11,896 nucleotides of DNA from Funneliformis mosseae (lineage: Eukaryota; Glomeromycota; Glomeromycetes; Glomerales; Glomeraceae). Where the stretch lies: the NCBI GenBank assembly GCA_910592005.1, contig CAJVPP010003355.1, positions 1 through 11,896 of the forward strand, written 5' to 3'. The position numbers and the translations under genes were made by a program. The notes beneath the pieces are model-generated. The model saw nothing but the letters and a program-made list of their open reading frames with translations, was not told the DNA's origin and made no database searches. Below are positions 1-7,000 of this stretch, piece after piece. Every line of letters begins with the position of its first letter. Within the stretch, counting starts at the first letter, position 1.

Positions 1-70
1 TGATTTTTCTCAGTTTTAACTTTAAATTTTGAGTTTTATGTTATCCCAAAAAGTGTTCGGAGACTTTTGG
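1..70. repeat. Possible end of a repeat with a small inverted repeat
   Basis: The first 85 bases are less A/T-extreme than what follows. CCAAAAAGT at 46-54 pairs with ACTTTTGG at 63-70 (one bulged A) around the loop GTTCGGAG. The abrupt change into pure AT-rich sequence after about base 85 suggests the edge of an element continuing to the left of the window. I cannot name the element. It could equally be ordinary intergenic sequence. Confidence 0.2.
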
Positions 71-608
71 TGACCCTTTGTAAATATATATTATAAAGTC
101 ATAAAATCATAAAATCTTTTATTATAAGATTTTTAACAAAAAGAAAATATTATAAAGAAATTACAATACTAAAAGATTAAAAAATAACTAATTGAATAAA
201 AAATTATAATGAAATACAATTAACTAAAAATTATATATTATAATATAAATTATATAATATAAGATAAAAGACAAATCACATAATAGGTAATATAAATATA
301 TTATAGAATATAGATAAATTATAAGATATAGAAGAATAAATTACCAAAGTTGCAAAAAAAAATAATAAAAAAACTTTAAAATGAAAAAAGAAAAAGAAGA
401 TAATTTACAAATTTATATAAAAATTACATAAAAGCTCAAATAAAATAAATTAAAAATAAATTATAGAATATTTATATAATCTATATTATTTAAAAGAAAA
501 CTAATAAAAATAATGTAAAATATATATTGAATAACAAAAAAAAAAGAAAAATTAAAGAATAAAAAAATGATTACTAAAAAAAAAGAAAAAATATTTAAAA
601 ATAAATTT

Positions 609-660
609 GACATAATAATAATACATAATAATAATATATAATAATAATAATGTAATAATC
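609..660. repeat. ATA/TAA trinucleotide microsatellite
   Basis: Repeated ATA/TAA triplets interrupted by occasional C or G (for example at 622 and 652). This is typical slippage-prone low-complexity sequence. Confidence 0.6.
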
Positions 661-780
661 TACAAGAATAAAAATATGAAATAATAGAAATAAAGATTAT
701 AAAAATAAAATATGAAATAAAAAGAAGAATTAATTAAAAATCTAAAAATAAATATGATATAATAATAAGAAAATATTAGA

Positions 781-870
781 AAAATTAAAAATTAAAAATT
801 AAAATTAGAATAGAAATTAAAAATTAAAATTAGAATAGAAATTAAAATTAAAATTAAAAATTAGAGTTAA
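781..870. repeat. A/T minisatellite, 25-bp unit
   Basis: Bases 791-815 and 816-840 are two perfect copies of one 25-bp unit (starts ATTAAAAATT, ends TTAGAATAGAA). They are followed by a degraded third copy from 841 and preceded by a partial one. A perfect adjacent duplication implies recent slippage or unequal exchange. Confidence 0.75.
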
Positions 871-980
871 AAATAAGAATAAAAAATATTTATGAAAAAT
901 TAAAAATTAGATCTATAGAATTAATTAATATTATTAATATTAAAATTCAATATTTAATAAATAAAAAATATTATAATATA

Positions 981-1052
981 AAAGATTTTACAGTTACACC
1001 TTATAACAAAGTTGCTGATCTAGCTGATCAGGTCTTTGTTATAAGAATCTTT
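981..1052. repeat. Hairpin-forming inverted repeat
   Basis: TTATAACAAAG (1001-1011) is the exact reverse complement of CTTTGTTATAA (1034-1044). An outer pair, AAAGATT (981-987) and AATCTTT (1046-1052), is also perfect. The loop contains GCTGATC twice (1014-1020 and 1023-1029). This GC-containing patch stands out in pure AT sequence. It may be a very short foldback (MITE-like) element or a structured transcript end. Flanking target duplications are not evident. Confidence 0.55.
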
Positions 1053-1733
1053 ATTAATGTTATAATAAATTATTCATTATATTAGATGATTACTGATTTC
1101 ATTACACAAATATAATTTTATTATGATATAATTTTTTCAGAAATATTTACACGTTATTTTGTAAATTTTAGCCATTTTGTTTTAATATGCAATCTGTTAA
1201 TTATTATATGACAGTTTTATTAATTTATTTAAATTTTTTTTTAAAAAAAATTTAATTTATCATTTTTTAAAATAAATAAAAATAAAATTAAAGAAACTAA
1301 ACGAGATGAAAAAATACTAATTAATTCTATATAAAAATTGTACATTAATATTAATACATACAATACTGCACTTTTTTGAATATTAAATTACTAAAATACA
1401 CTTATTTAAAATAAGTAAAATAATTTATATTAGCAATTTTTGCTAATTCTTTTTCTAAAAAATTATCAAAATCTAATCATTTGATTCAAAAAAAATTGTA
1501 AAAATAAAAAGCAATTATTTGAAATTTATTATAAAAGAATCTTAAGTAAATATAAATACTATAATACTGTTCATTATTTGCCATCTTAAAAATTAAAAAA
1601 AATGAAAAAACTATATATTAATATGTAAGAAAATAGGATTACTTATAAATATTTAAATTAATTATTTAAATTGCAAATCTTTAAAGTAAAATGATTATGT
1701 GTTTTAAGAGTATATAATATCAATTTAATAAGA
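1053..1733. other. A/T-rich spacer, no gene seen
   Basis: No open frame of useful length, no tRNA-like boxes and no clear repeat. Homopolymer T and A runs are common (for example about 1227-1250). Confidence 0.65.
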
Positions 1734-2124
1734 ATTAGATTCAATACTAAAAAAGCTTTAAAATAAACTAAAATTCATTAAAATTAAATCACAGAAAGTT
1801 AAAATAAATTTAAGAGCTGATAAATTTATTTATAAATGATTTTGAATAGATTTAAAGTCAATTTTGAAGAAAGTATTTATAAGTAAATTCTGAATTAATT
1901 TTTTGATAATGTTAAGATTTGATTACTTAAAGAAAATGAAAAAATTGCTTATAGTTATATAAAAAATGAAATTACCTATGAAATCTTAAAAATCAAAATT
2001 TAGTATAAAAGATAGTTAGTTACTTATAAAATATGATTTATCAATCAAAAAATTGCTAAACTAATACCATTAGATTTAAAGTATTAAATGCTTCAAAATA
2101 AACTAAAGTTTATCAAATTTAGAT
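1734..2124. repeat. Diverged direct repeat pair (1734-1790 / 2069-2124)
   Basis: The two segments share ATTAGATT at the start and GCTT-(T/C)-AAAATAAACTAAA further on, with about 40 of 56 positions matching by eye. On the + strand both can be read as L-(stop or Q)-N-K-L-K-F-I-K. The first copy has TAA (1759-1761) where the second has CAA (2094-2096). This may be a relic of a duplicated coding segment. In such AT-rich DNA chance similarity is a real alternative. Confidence 0.35.
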
Positions 2125-3650
2125 TTATAAAAACAGATTTAATCTTATTAGTTGAATAAAATTAATATATTATATTTTCTTATAATTTTAATTTTTTTTT
2201 GTTTATAGTCATATTTTATTATAATCACTAAATATAAAATGTTTCAAATATATAATTATAAAGAAAGTTTACTATATCATAATTTGTATAAAAATGATAA
2301 TAACAAATAAAGAAAAATAATAAAATATATAATATAAAATGAAAAATTTTAAGAAAATAATAAAAAGAAAAGTATGAAAAAATAAATAAAAATAAAAATA
2401 ATTTAATATAAGTTTTAAAGATAAATGAAAGAAAATGAGAATAATAAGATAAATTAAAAACAAAAAGGATAAATAAAAGAAAAAAGAAGAATAATAAAGA
2501 ATAAAGATAAAGAATAAGAATAAAAAATAAAAATTAGAATAAAGAATAAATTAAAAACAAGAATGATAAAAATAATAATGTAATGAAAAATAATAATATA
2601 AATAAAAAAAAAAGAGTAATATAATAAATAAATAAATAAATTTTTAATAAATAAAAATTAATTTGTAAAATAAATTCTTTTAATAATAAGTGGCAGAAAC
2701 TCAATAAGCAAATATAATTCTTATTTAAGTTATTAAATTTTAAAATGTAATATTTTGTAAAATACTTTTGATAATTTTAACATGAATATTTCATTTAATA
2801 ATTTGGTTTTTGTAATTATATTTGAAATATTTTTATAAATATTTATATTTTTTTTTTAAAAAAAAACTAATCCAATAATAAAGCCAAGAATAAAAGAATA
2901 TTTTAAACTATAATTTGAATTTTATATTATCTGTTATTGTAACAACTAGATTATTATATTAAATAGTATTAATTAATCATTTAAAAATAAAAAACAAGAT
3001 CAGTTAGAAAATCTTCATTATTATAACACAATTTTTTAATATTTAAAAATATTATAATTAATAATCAAGTATCAAAAGATAAACAAATTTATAAATAATA
3101 CCTTAATGTTAAATTGTTCTTTTTTCAAATTTTAACAAAATAAGCCTAAGACTCTAGAATTGATACTATCTAAAAGAAACTAAAAAATTAGTAAATTCTT
3201 CAATATATTTTATATTTTTACAAGAGAAAAATTGTTAAAAAAATAAAAATGAGTTAATGATAATCTGAACAAATTTTGATCTAAAAATCATATTTGGCAT
3301 ATAAAAGTAAAATTGATTTAAACTGGCAGTTTTTCCCACTTTCTATTGCAAAGACCTTATATTATAAAAGTGAAATTTTATTATTTATTAATATAATTAA
3401 ATGATTAATTTAATTTTAAATTTTATTTCTAATAATTTTATATCAATTTTATTTCTTAATTTGCGATTATATTGATTTTATTAAATATAGTAATATTTAA
3501 AAATATATACAGCAAATATCCTTTATTTATTAATAATAACTTTCAATGCAAAGAATATTTGACATACAGTATTTAGTATAATATAATTAATAAGTAAAAC
3601 TAATCTTTAAATAAGAACTAGCCTTTTTTATTGAATTTGTTTTAAAAATA
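2125..3650. other. Long A/T-rich spacer, no gene seen
   Basis: Dominated by AAT/AAA-type words, with T-rich and A-rich stretches alternating (for example about 2300-2640 is strongly A-rich on the + strand). The only long stop-free frame (2272-2463, minus) encodes almost nothing but F, I, L and Y and reflects composition. A short patch at 3325-3365 has some C and G but no recognisable function. Confidence 0.65.
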
Positions 3651-3652
3651 TC

Positions 3653-3734
3653 CTGACTAGTACATTAGGTTTATAATCCTTGTGACCACGTTTCTCATCA
3701 ACAATGAGAAACGTATTTAATCTTTATTAGTCAG
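3653..3734. repeat. Nested hairpin, MITE-like
   Basis: The inner stem ACGTTTCTCAT (3688-3698) pairs perfectly with ATGAGAAACGT (3704-3714) around the 5-base loop CAACA. An outer pair, CTGACTAGTA (3653-3662) and TATTAGTCAG (3725-3734), matches at 9 of 10 positions, with CTGACTA/TAGTCAG exact. Nested perfect stems within about 80 bases of AT-rich DNA suggest a foldback element or a structured RNA. No A/B box, splice signal or coding frame is visible inside it. Confidence 0.6.
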
Positions 3735-3789
3735 TCATGATATACATAACAAAATTATTAAATGCATTTTAGATTTACTATATGTTACA

Positions 3790-3980
3790 AAGGTTGCCAG
3801 GAAAAACCCGGAAGTTTCGACAGGCATCGAAATTGAAACCCGTCGTCGAAACCCATCGAAACCATCGAAAATCGAAAGGATTCGGTAGTGTTAGCCTTTG
3901 GTCATTGGCCAATTTGGCCGGCCAAATGGCTAAAAAAAAAAAAAAAAAAAACTTGGCCGCGGCAGCGGCCAAATGCCAAT
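3790..3980. repeat. GC-rich repeat island with TCGAAA words and GGCC palindromes
   Basis: Bases 3817-3877 carry six TCGA words, most as TCGAA(A), at irregular spacing of 7-19 bases, often as ATCGAAACC. Next comes ATTTGGCCGGCCAAAT (3912-3927), a perfect 16-bp palindrome inside a longer imperfect one (3905-3933). Then come 20 consecutive A (3932-3951) and the exact hairpin TTGGCCGC-GGCA-GCGGCCAA (3953-3972). The block is strikingly GC-rich against its flanks. A stop-free frame across it (3782-4003, +) translates the repeat and is not taken as a gene. It is probably a short non-autonomous repeat or a fragment of one. The family is unknown to me. Confidence 0.7.
3932..3951 (+). repeat. Poly-A run (20 A)
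   Basis: Twenty consecutive A lie between the GGCC palindrome and the GC-rich hairpin. It could be the tail of a retroposed sequence on the + strand or simple slippage expansion. Confidence 0.8.
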
Positions 3981-4039
3981 TTCATAAGAATTACATTTAT
4001 TAAATTAATGTATACTAATTAATAGAGCTAGAGCATGTA

Positions 4040-4141
4040 ATGTCGATCAATTTAAATTCGGCAAAACTTACAGCTTTGACTCAAAAATCTGCACACGTTG
4101 CTAGGATACTTTTAAATCATTTTAATGTTTATCGTATCTAA
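4040..4141 (+). CDS. Candidate short first exon or small ORF, unrecognised
   Basis: ATG at 4040 opens 33 codons ending at TAA 4139-4141. The protein begins M-S-I-N-L-N-S-A-K-L and has a mixed, helix-friendly composition (A, T, Q, S, H, V, R), unlike the N/K/I/F translations typical of this AT-rich DNA. CTAAC plus ATCATAG at 4138-4151 looks like a branch point and 3' splice site. The frame might therefore continue through an intron, but I could not define a matching donor. Position 4151 would start a following exon. I recognise no family. A chance ORF of this length is quite possible. Confidence 0.25.
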   Translation: MSINLNSAKLTALTQKSAHVARILLNHFNVYRI

Positions 4142-4363
4142 CTTATCATAGGGGTTACAAAATTGTTCAATTGTATGCATTAATAGAAAGTCTTAAATAC
4201 GAATTGAGAAAGTGCAATTGAAGCGGTAAAATAGATTGTTATTTATGATTGGTTCTGTTTATTTAAATTTTCAGGCGATAAGAAAACATAATATATTGTA
4301 CAAGGCAAAATTCCAAAAGGAAAAATTTTTTTTCATTTTTATTTAATTAAAGAATAATTATAA

Positions 4364-4507
4364 TTGTTGTATGTATGCTCTGGATATGCGGCTAAGCAAT
4401 ATAATGAATTATTGCGAACCCAGATTAAATATCCAATAACAATTAATGTGATTTTTGGGAAATCAAACGACGACATCGAAAAGTCAAGAAACAATAGGAA
4501 TATATAA
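4364..4507 (+). CDS. Candidate internal exon or decayed coding fragment, unrecognised
   Basis: A stop-free + frame of 47 codons runs from just after TAA 4361-4363 to TAA 4505-4507. It has protein-like composition (C-S-G-Y-A-A-K-Q-Y-N near the start, then I-K-Y-P-I-T-I-N-V-I-F-G-K-S). There is no upstream ATG in the early part, so it would have to be an exon or fragment. It lies about 220 bases after the candidate exon at 4040-4141 and could belong to the same gene, but no splice pair was established. The opposite strand is also open across it (4339-4551), with a more hydrophobic translation, so strand choice is uncertain. Confidence 0.22.
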   Translation: MLYVCSGYAAKQYNELLRTQIKYPITINVIFGKSNDDIEKSRNNRNI

Positions 4508-4539
4508 CAATATGCAGGAAATGAACGAAGTTCACAGCC

Positions 4540-4765
4540 ATAACCATTCATCTGTAATTTCTCCGAAACCTTACCACCCGGTACTCATGCCTCCCTATGC
4601 AACCCTGGGTGACTTTTCTAACATAACCTAAATTCATAGGAATGAAAACCCCATCTTCCCGAAGTGCGACTACTACGGCTACATTACGGCGCGAACCCTC
4701 CCTTTCGAAGGTTGGTTTCTTCTCCATTTCTTGCACGCGCAAAGACTTGCGAGTCGGACCAAAAG
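4540..4765. other. GC-richer block, function unknown
   Basis: This is one of the most GC-rich stretches in the window apart from the 3790-3980 island. Both strands are partly open. On the minus strand 74 codons run from about 4769 to the TGA at 4548-4550 (internal ATG near 4727), with an R/V/E-rich translation. On the + strand a Ser/Thr/Arg-rich frame runs through about 4640-4790. A TTTTCTAAC...TTCATAG string on the + strand (4615-4640) resembles a branch point and 3' splice site. GGTTCGCGCC on the minus strand (about 4690-4699) resembles a tRNA B box, but no cloverleaf could be built. It may be an exon, part of a SINE-like repeat, or other repeat DNA. Confidence 0.35.
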
Positions 4766-4886
4766 TTCCGTCTCATCAAATCCTTACAATATAAACAATT
4801 AAGAGGAGAGATGAAAAATATATTAAAATGCAAAGATGAATAAGGCATGATACAAAACTAAATAAAATATAAATATTGAAAATAAT

Positions 4887-4902
4887 AAAAAAAAAAAAAA
4901 AA
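4887..4902. repeat. Poly-A run (16 A)
   Basis: Sixteen consecutive A within A-rich sequence at 4850-4920. On the minus strand this makes the F-rich part of a hydrophobic pseudo-ORF (4823-5044). Confidence 0.8.
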
Positions 4903-5010
4903 TGATAATAATACAGATATCAAACAAAAAGACAGATAGGACAAGTAAAAATACGACAGGAATATATATAAATACGAAAAGTACAGGGCCTTTAATATTA
5001 TAAAAAATGA

Positions 5011-5244
5011 TTTCATCAAAAAAGCCCAAAAAATTTAAATCCACCTACTGCCGAAGCAATAAGAATTAACGCAATCTCTTGCAAGTCATTTTTTTATTCC
5101 CAAAAAATAAAAAAGGTGTTGCAAATGCAACTAACACTACCGCTATGGCGAAATAAAAAAATTTTTTATATAGGGTGTGGGAATCATCTTGCAGATCTGT
5201 ACCAATTTAATGTAATAACAATAAGAAAAGTTTTTATATTATGA
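5011..5244 (+). other. 77-codon stop-free frame, unrecognised
   Basis: The + frame from after TGA 5008-5010 to TGA 5242-5244 is open for 77 codons, long for DNA this AT-rich. The first ATG is only at 5125, giving about 39 residues. Content is mixed (T-A-E-A-I-R-I-N-A-I near 5047, L-P-L-W-R-N-K-K near 5137, I-G-C-G-N-H-L-A-D-L near 5170). I recognise no domain. The opposite strand has its own shorter open frame with a membrane-like segment (5066-5206), so at most one of the two is likely to be coding. Both may instead belong to a non-coding repeat. Confidence 0.22.
5066..5206 (-). other. 46-codon minus-strand frame with one membrane-like segment
   Basis: Open from 5206 down to TAA 5066-5068. 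Residues D-D-S-H-T-L-Y-K-K lead into a hydrophobic stretch of about 20 residues containing V-A-F-A-T-P-F-L, then a short basic tail. The A-F-A-T-P-F-L string and tail length recall the single-span cytochrome c oxidase subunit VIIc, but the expected N-P-F-type segment before the helix is missing, so I do not call it that. TTGGTACAG at 5197-5205 (minus) could be a 3' splice site. A second short minus ORF lies upstream (5422-5544). Downstream the sense continues in another frame (L-Q-E-I-A-L-I-L-I-A-S-A, about 5080-5045), which suggests an intron, a frameshift or chance. Confidence 0.2.
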
Positions 5245-5277
5245 CGTTAGACAATCCATGGTGTTACAAATTTTTGA

Positions 5278-5368
5278 CCGCGCCACGAATTTCGAAAAAA
5301 TTTTTTTATTTGCCTTCGGAACAATAATTTTCTTCCTATACACAATTAATTAATTCTATCCGCGCCAC
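5278..5368. repeat. Two copies of CCGCGCCAC, 82 bp apart
   Basis: The 9-mer CCGCGCCAC occurs at 5278-5286 and 5360-5368 in otherwise A/T-rich sequence, in the same orientation. Such a GC word is unlikely twice by chance here. The copies could be parts of a short dispersed repeat, or paired protein-binding sites. Confidence 0.45.
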
Positions 5369-5421
5369 TAAATATACTAATGACAAAAAAGAATGAGTAA
5401 AATCAAATAATAAAAAAAAAA

Positions 5422-5544
5422 TTATTTTATATAAAGCTTTGAAAAAAATGCCATGCTAGAATAGTAAAAACAAGAATTAAGATTATACTTTCTAACTAGG
5501 GTGGCGTTGATTTTGTGATGCGCAAAAGTTACCACCACCATCAT
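5422..5544 (-). CDS. Small ORF of 40 codons, possible first exon, unrecognised
   Basis: Minus-strand ATG at 5544 followed by a second in-frame ATG and GTG-GTG-GTA (M-M-V-V-V-T-F-A-H-H), open to TAA 5422-5424. ACTATTCTAG (about 5459-5468 on this strand) would be a good 3' splice site within it. The protein shows no family signature. It lies upstream of the membrane-like minus frame at 5066-5206 and might be the start of the same gene. That link is speculative. Confidence 0.18.
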   Translation of the reverse strand: MMVVVTFAHHKINATLVRKYNLNSCFYYSSMAFFSKLYIK

Positions 5545-5599
5545 GCTTTTAGTTGTTTGTGCTGATTATTTTTTTTTGTATATATTTTTTTTATTGTTA

Positions 5600-5616
5600 T
5601 TTTTTTTTTTTTTTTT
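5600..5616. repeat. Poly-T run (17 T)
   Basis: Seventeen consecutive T preceded by other T runs (5567-5592). Read on the minus strand it is a poly-A run. Confidence 0.8.
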
Positions 5617-5684
5617 GAAATTAAAGAATTAAAATGGTAGGTTATAAAAGTGTATTAATTTTTAAATGTTATTATATGCTTAAA

Positions 5685-5702
5685 ATATATATATATATAT
5701 AT
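5685..5702. repeat. AT dinucleotide microsatellite, 9 units
   Basis: Nine uninterrupted AT units. Confidence 0.85.
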
Positions 5703-5924
5703 AGTATTCTTAAAAATAAATGGTTAGTGTAATTTGATCGGTTGAGTTTCATTCAATGTAAGTTTATAGTTTGATCTTTAATTTTTTTTTTTGTGATAAA
5801 ATTTTGTTTTAAGTTAATAGTTGTTATAGCTTTGAGTTTATTATAGAGGAGATATTTGTGGGTTTTTTAAGTATGTGGGTTGGTAATTTTTTATATGAAT
5901 AATGGAATTATTGCTATTTTTTCA

Positions 5925-5967
5925 AGGCAGTTGTATTCTGTGATCATATTTGGATCAGTCACTGCCT
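5925..5967. repeat. Nested hairpin
   Basis: AGGCAGT (5925-5931) pairs exactly with ACTGCCT (5961-5967), and TGATC (5941-5945) pairs with GATCA (5953-5957) inside it. The arms include GC pairs in a T-rich setting. It may be a small foldback element. Confidence 0.4.
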
Positions 5968-6576
5968 AACGTTGCTATTTGAATATTATTCTAGTTGAAA
6001 CATCTGCTGAGTGAAATATATGCTTATCCTGTAGAGAATATTTGGTTTCAAGATTGATTGATACATTTTGTAAGGTAAGGCCTTATGTTTTATGGATGGT
6101 TAGGGTATAGCAGTTTTGAAATAAAATTGTCAGTGGCTTGCTGAATTTCAGTTTATATTGAAGTAGTTTATGTATAATCTAATTTCTAAGATGATGATAC
6201 TACTTATTACATTAAATAATACTTAGACTAACTTTATTTCAGCATTAATATCTATAATAATACTGACTGTTCTATTGCATATGCTGAGTTCTATTTTAGA
6301 ATTATTTAGATTATTAATTTATGTCTTATTAAAGTCTAATCGATATAGGTAGGTTAGTTTTTGATTTGAATATTTTTTCAATTAGTATTATATCTCATTT
6401 TACCATTTATAATATCAATAGCATTGGATATTAAAAATTATTCATTAGTTATTAAAAGAATATTACATATTAAGCAGATGATCTTATTAGCTATTTACAA
6501 TAACTTATTATATTTGTTGTATTAAGAAGAAGATTAATCAGTTTAATGTAATTGTATTCATTATTAAAGTTCTGAA

Positions 6577-6750
6577 TGAGTCGAGTTAACTCATAAGTTA
6601 GATGAGTCAAGTCGAGTTTAAATCAAGTCAAATTTATATTTTTCTTGACTTAATGATTTGTAAGTCATGCCAAATCAAATTGAGTTAAATATTTAATTTG
6701 ACTCAATTTAAACTCGACTCAAACTTAATTTGACTCAAGTTGACTTGAAA
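6577..6750. repeat. GAGTC/GACTC-word repeat in inverted orientation
   Basis: The left half is built of GAGTCGAG, GAGTCAAG and TCAAGTC words. The right half has GACTCAA, ACTCGACTCA and GACTTG. Bases 6603-6635 pair with 6694-6726 at about 25 of 33 positions, including an exact AATTTGACT and an exact ATTTAAACTCGACT. A smaller nested pair is AAATTGAGT (6677-6685) with ACTCAATTT (6701-6709). The whole could form a long hairpin of about 125 bases. It looks like a foldback or MITE-type element, or a satellite whose units are arranged head to head. Confidence 0.65.
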
Positions 6751-6759
6751 TAGTATTAT

Positions 6760-7000
6760 TAATAAATTAATATTTTAAAGCTATAAAATTATACATTATA
6801 ATAATTGAAATACTTATAATAATTAAAATGTATTAATAATTAATTTATTTTATTAAGTTAAATTATAAATTTTAAATTTCATTAGAAATGCATATAGTTA
6901 ATTATTTTTTTATCGATAAGATAATTAAACGTTAAATCAGTATAATTAGACCTTTATTTTTTATTGATAAAATATATAAAAAAATAAAAATTATTATAAA
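6760..7000. other. A/T-rich spacer
   Basis: Low-complexity A/T sequence between the inverted repeat and the end of the decayed coding sequence. Nothing else is seen. Confidence 0.6.

Larger units (their letters stand above)
71..980. other. Extremely A/T-rich spacer, no gene seen
   Basis: Almost pure A/T with A-rich runs on the + strand and stop codons in all frames at short intervals. It contains an ATA/TAA trinucleotide microsatellite (about 609-660) and a 25-bp tandem repeat (791-840 with degenerate flanks). I see no coding pattern, RNA gene or promoter that can be supported. Confidence 0.7.
5560..6560. other. T-rich, G-over-C skewed region, no gene identified
   Basis: Starts with long T runs (17 T at 5600-5616) and an AT dinucleotide microsatellite (5685-5702). 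The + strand is visibly richer in T than A and in G than C, unlike the A-rich left spacer. A partly open + frame (about 5926-6108, two stops, C-L-S-C-R-E-Y in the later part) is not convincing. Short palindromes include TAAGGCCTTA (6076-6085). I found no domain on either strand. Confidence 0.55.

Noticed and set aside
2272..2463. A 63-codon minus-strand frame rich in F, I, L and Y
   Set aside because: The composition is what A-rich low-complexity DNA gives on the opposite strand. It has no charged or structured segments.
3782..4003. Open frames on both strands over the GC-rich island
   Set aside because: The translations are lysine or alanine runs and repeat words. The frames arise from the palindromes and homopolymer, not from a gene.
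4680..4765. tRNA or tRNA-derived gene on the minus strand
   Set aside because: A B-box-like string is present, but I could not form acceptor, D and anticodon arms around it.
4823..5044. A hydrophobic 73-codon minus-strand frame resembling a membrane protein
   Set aside because: Much of it translates a poly-A/AT-rich tract (including 16 A), so the apparent membrane segments can be compositional. It lacks an ATG at its start.
5066..5206. Cytochrome c oxidase subunit VIIc-like protein
   Set aside because: Only a short A-F-A-T-P-F-L match and tail length agree. The conserved segment before the helix is absent, and no initiating exon with a targeting sequence could be assembled.
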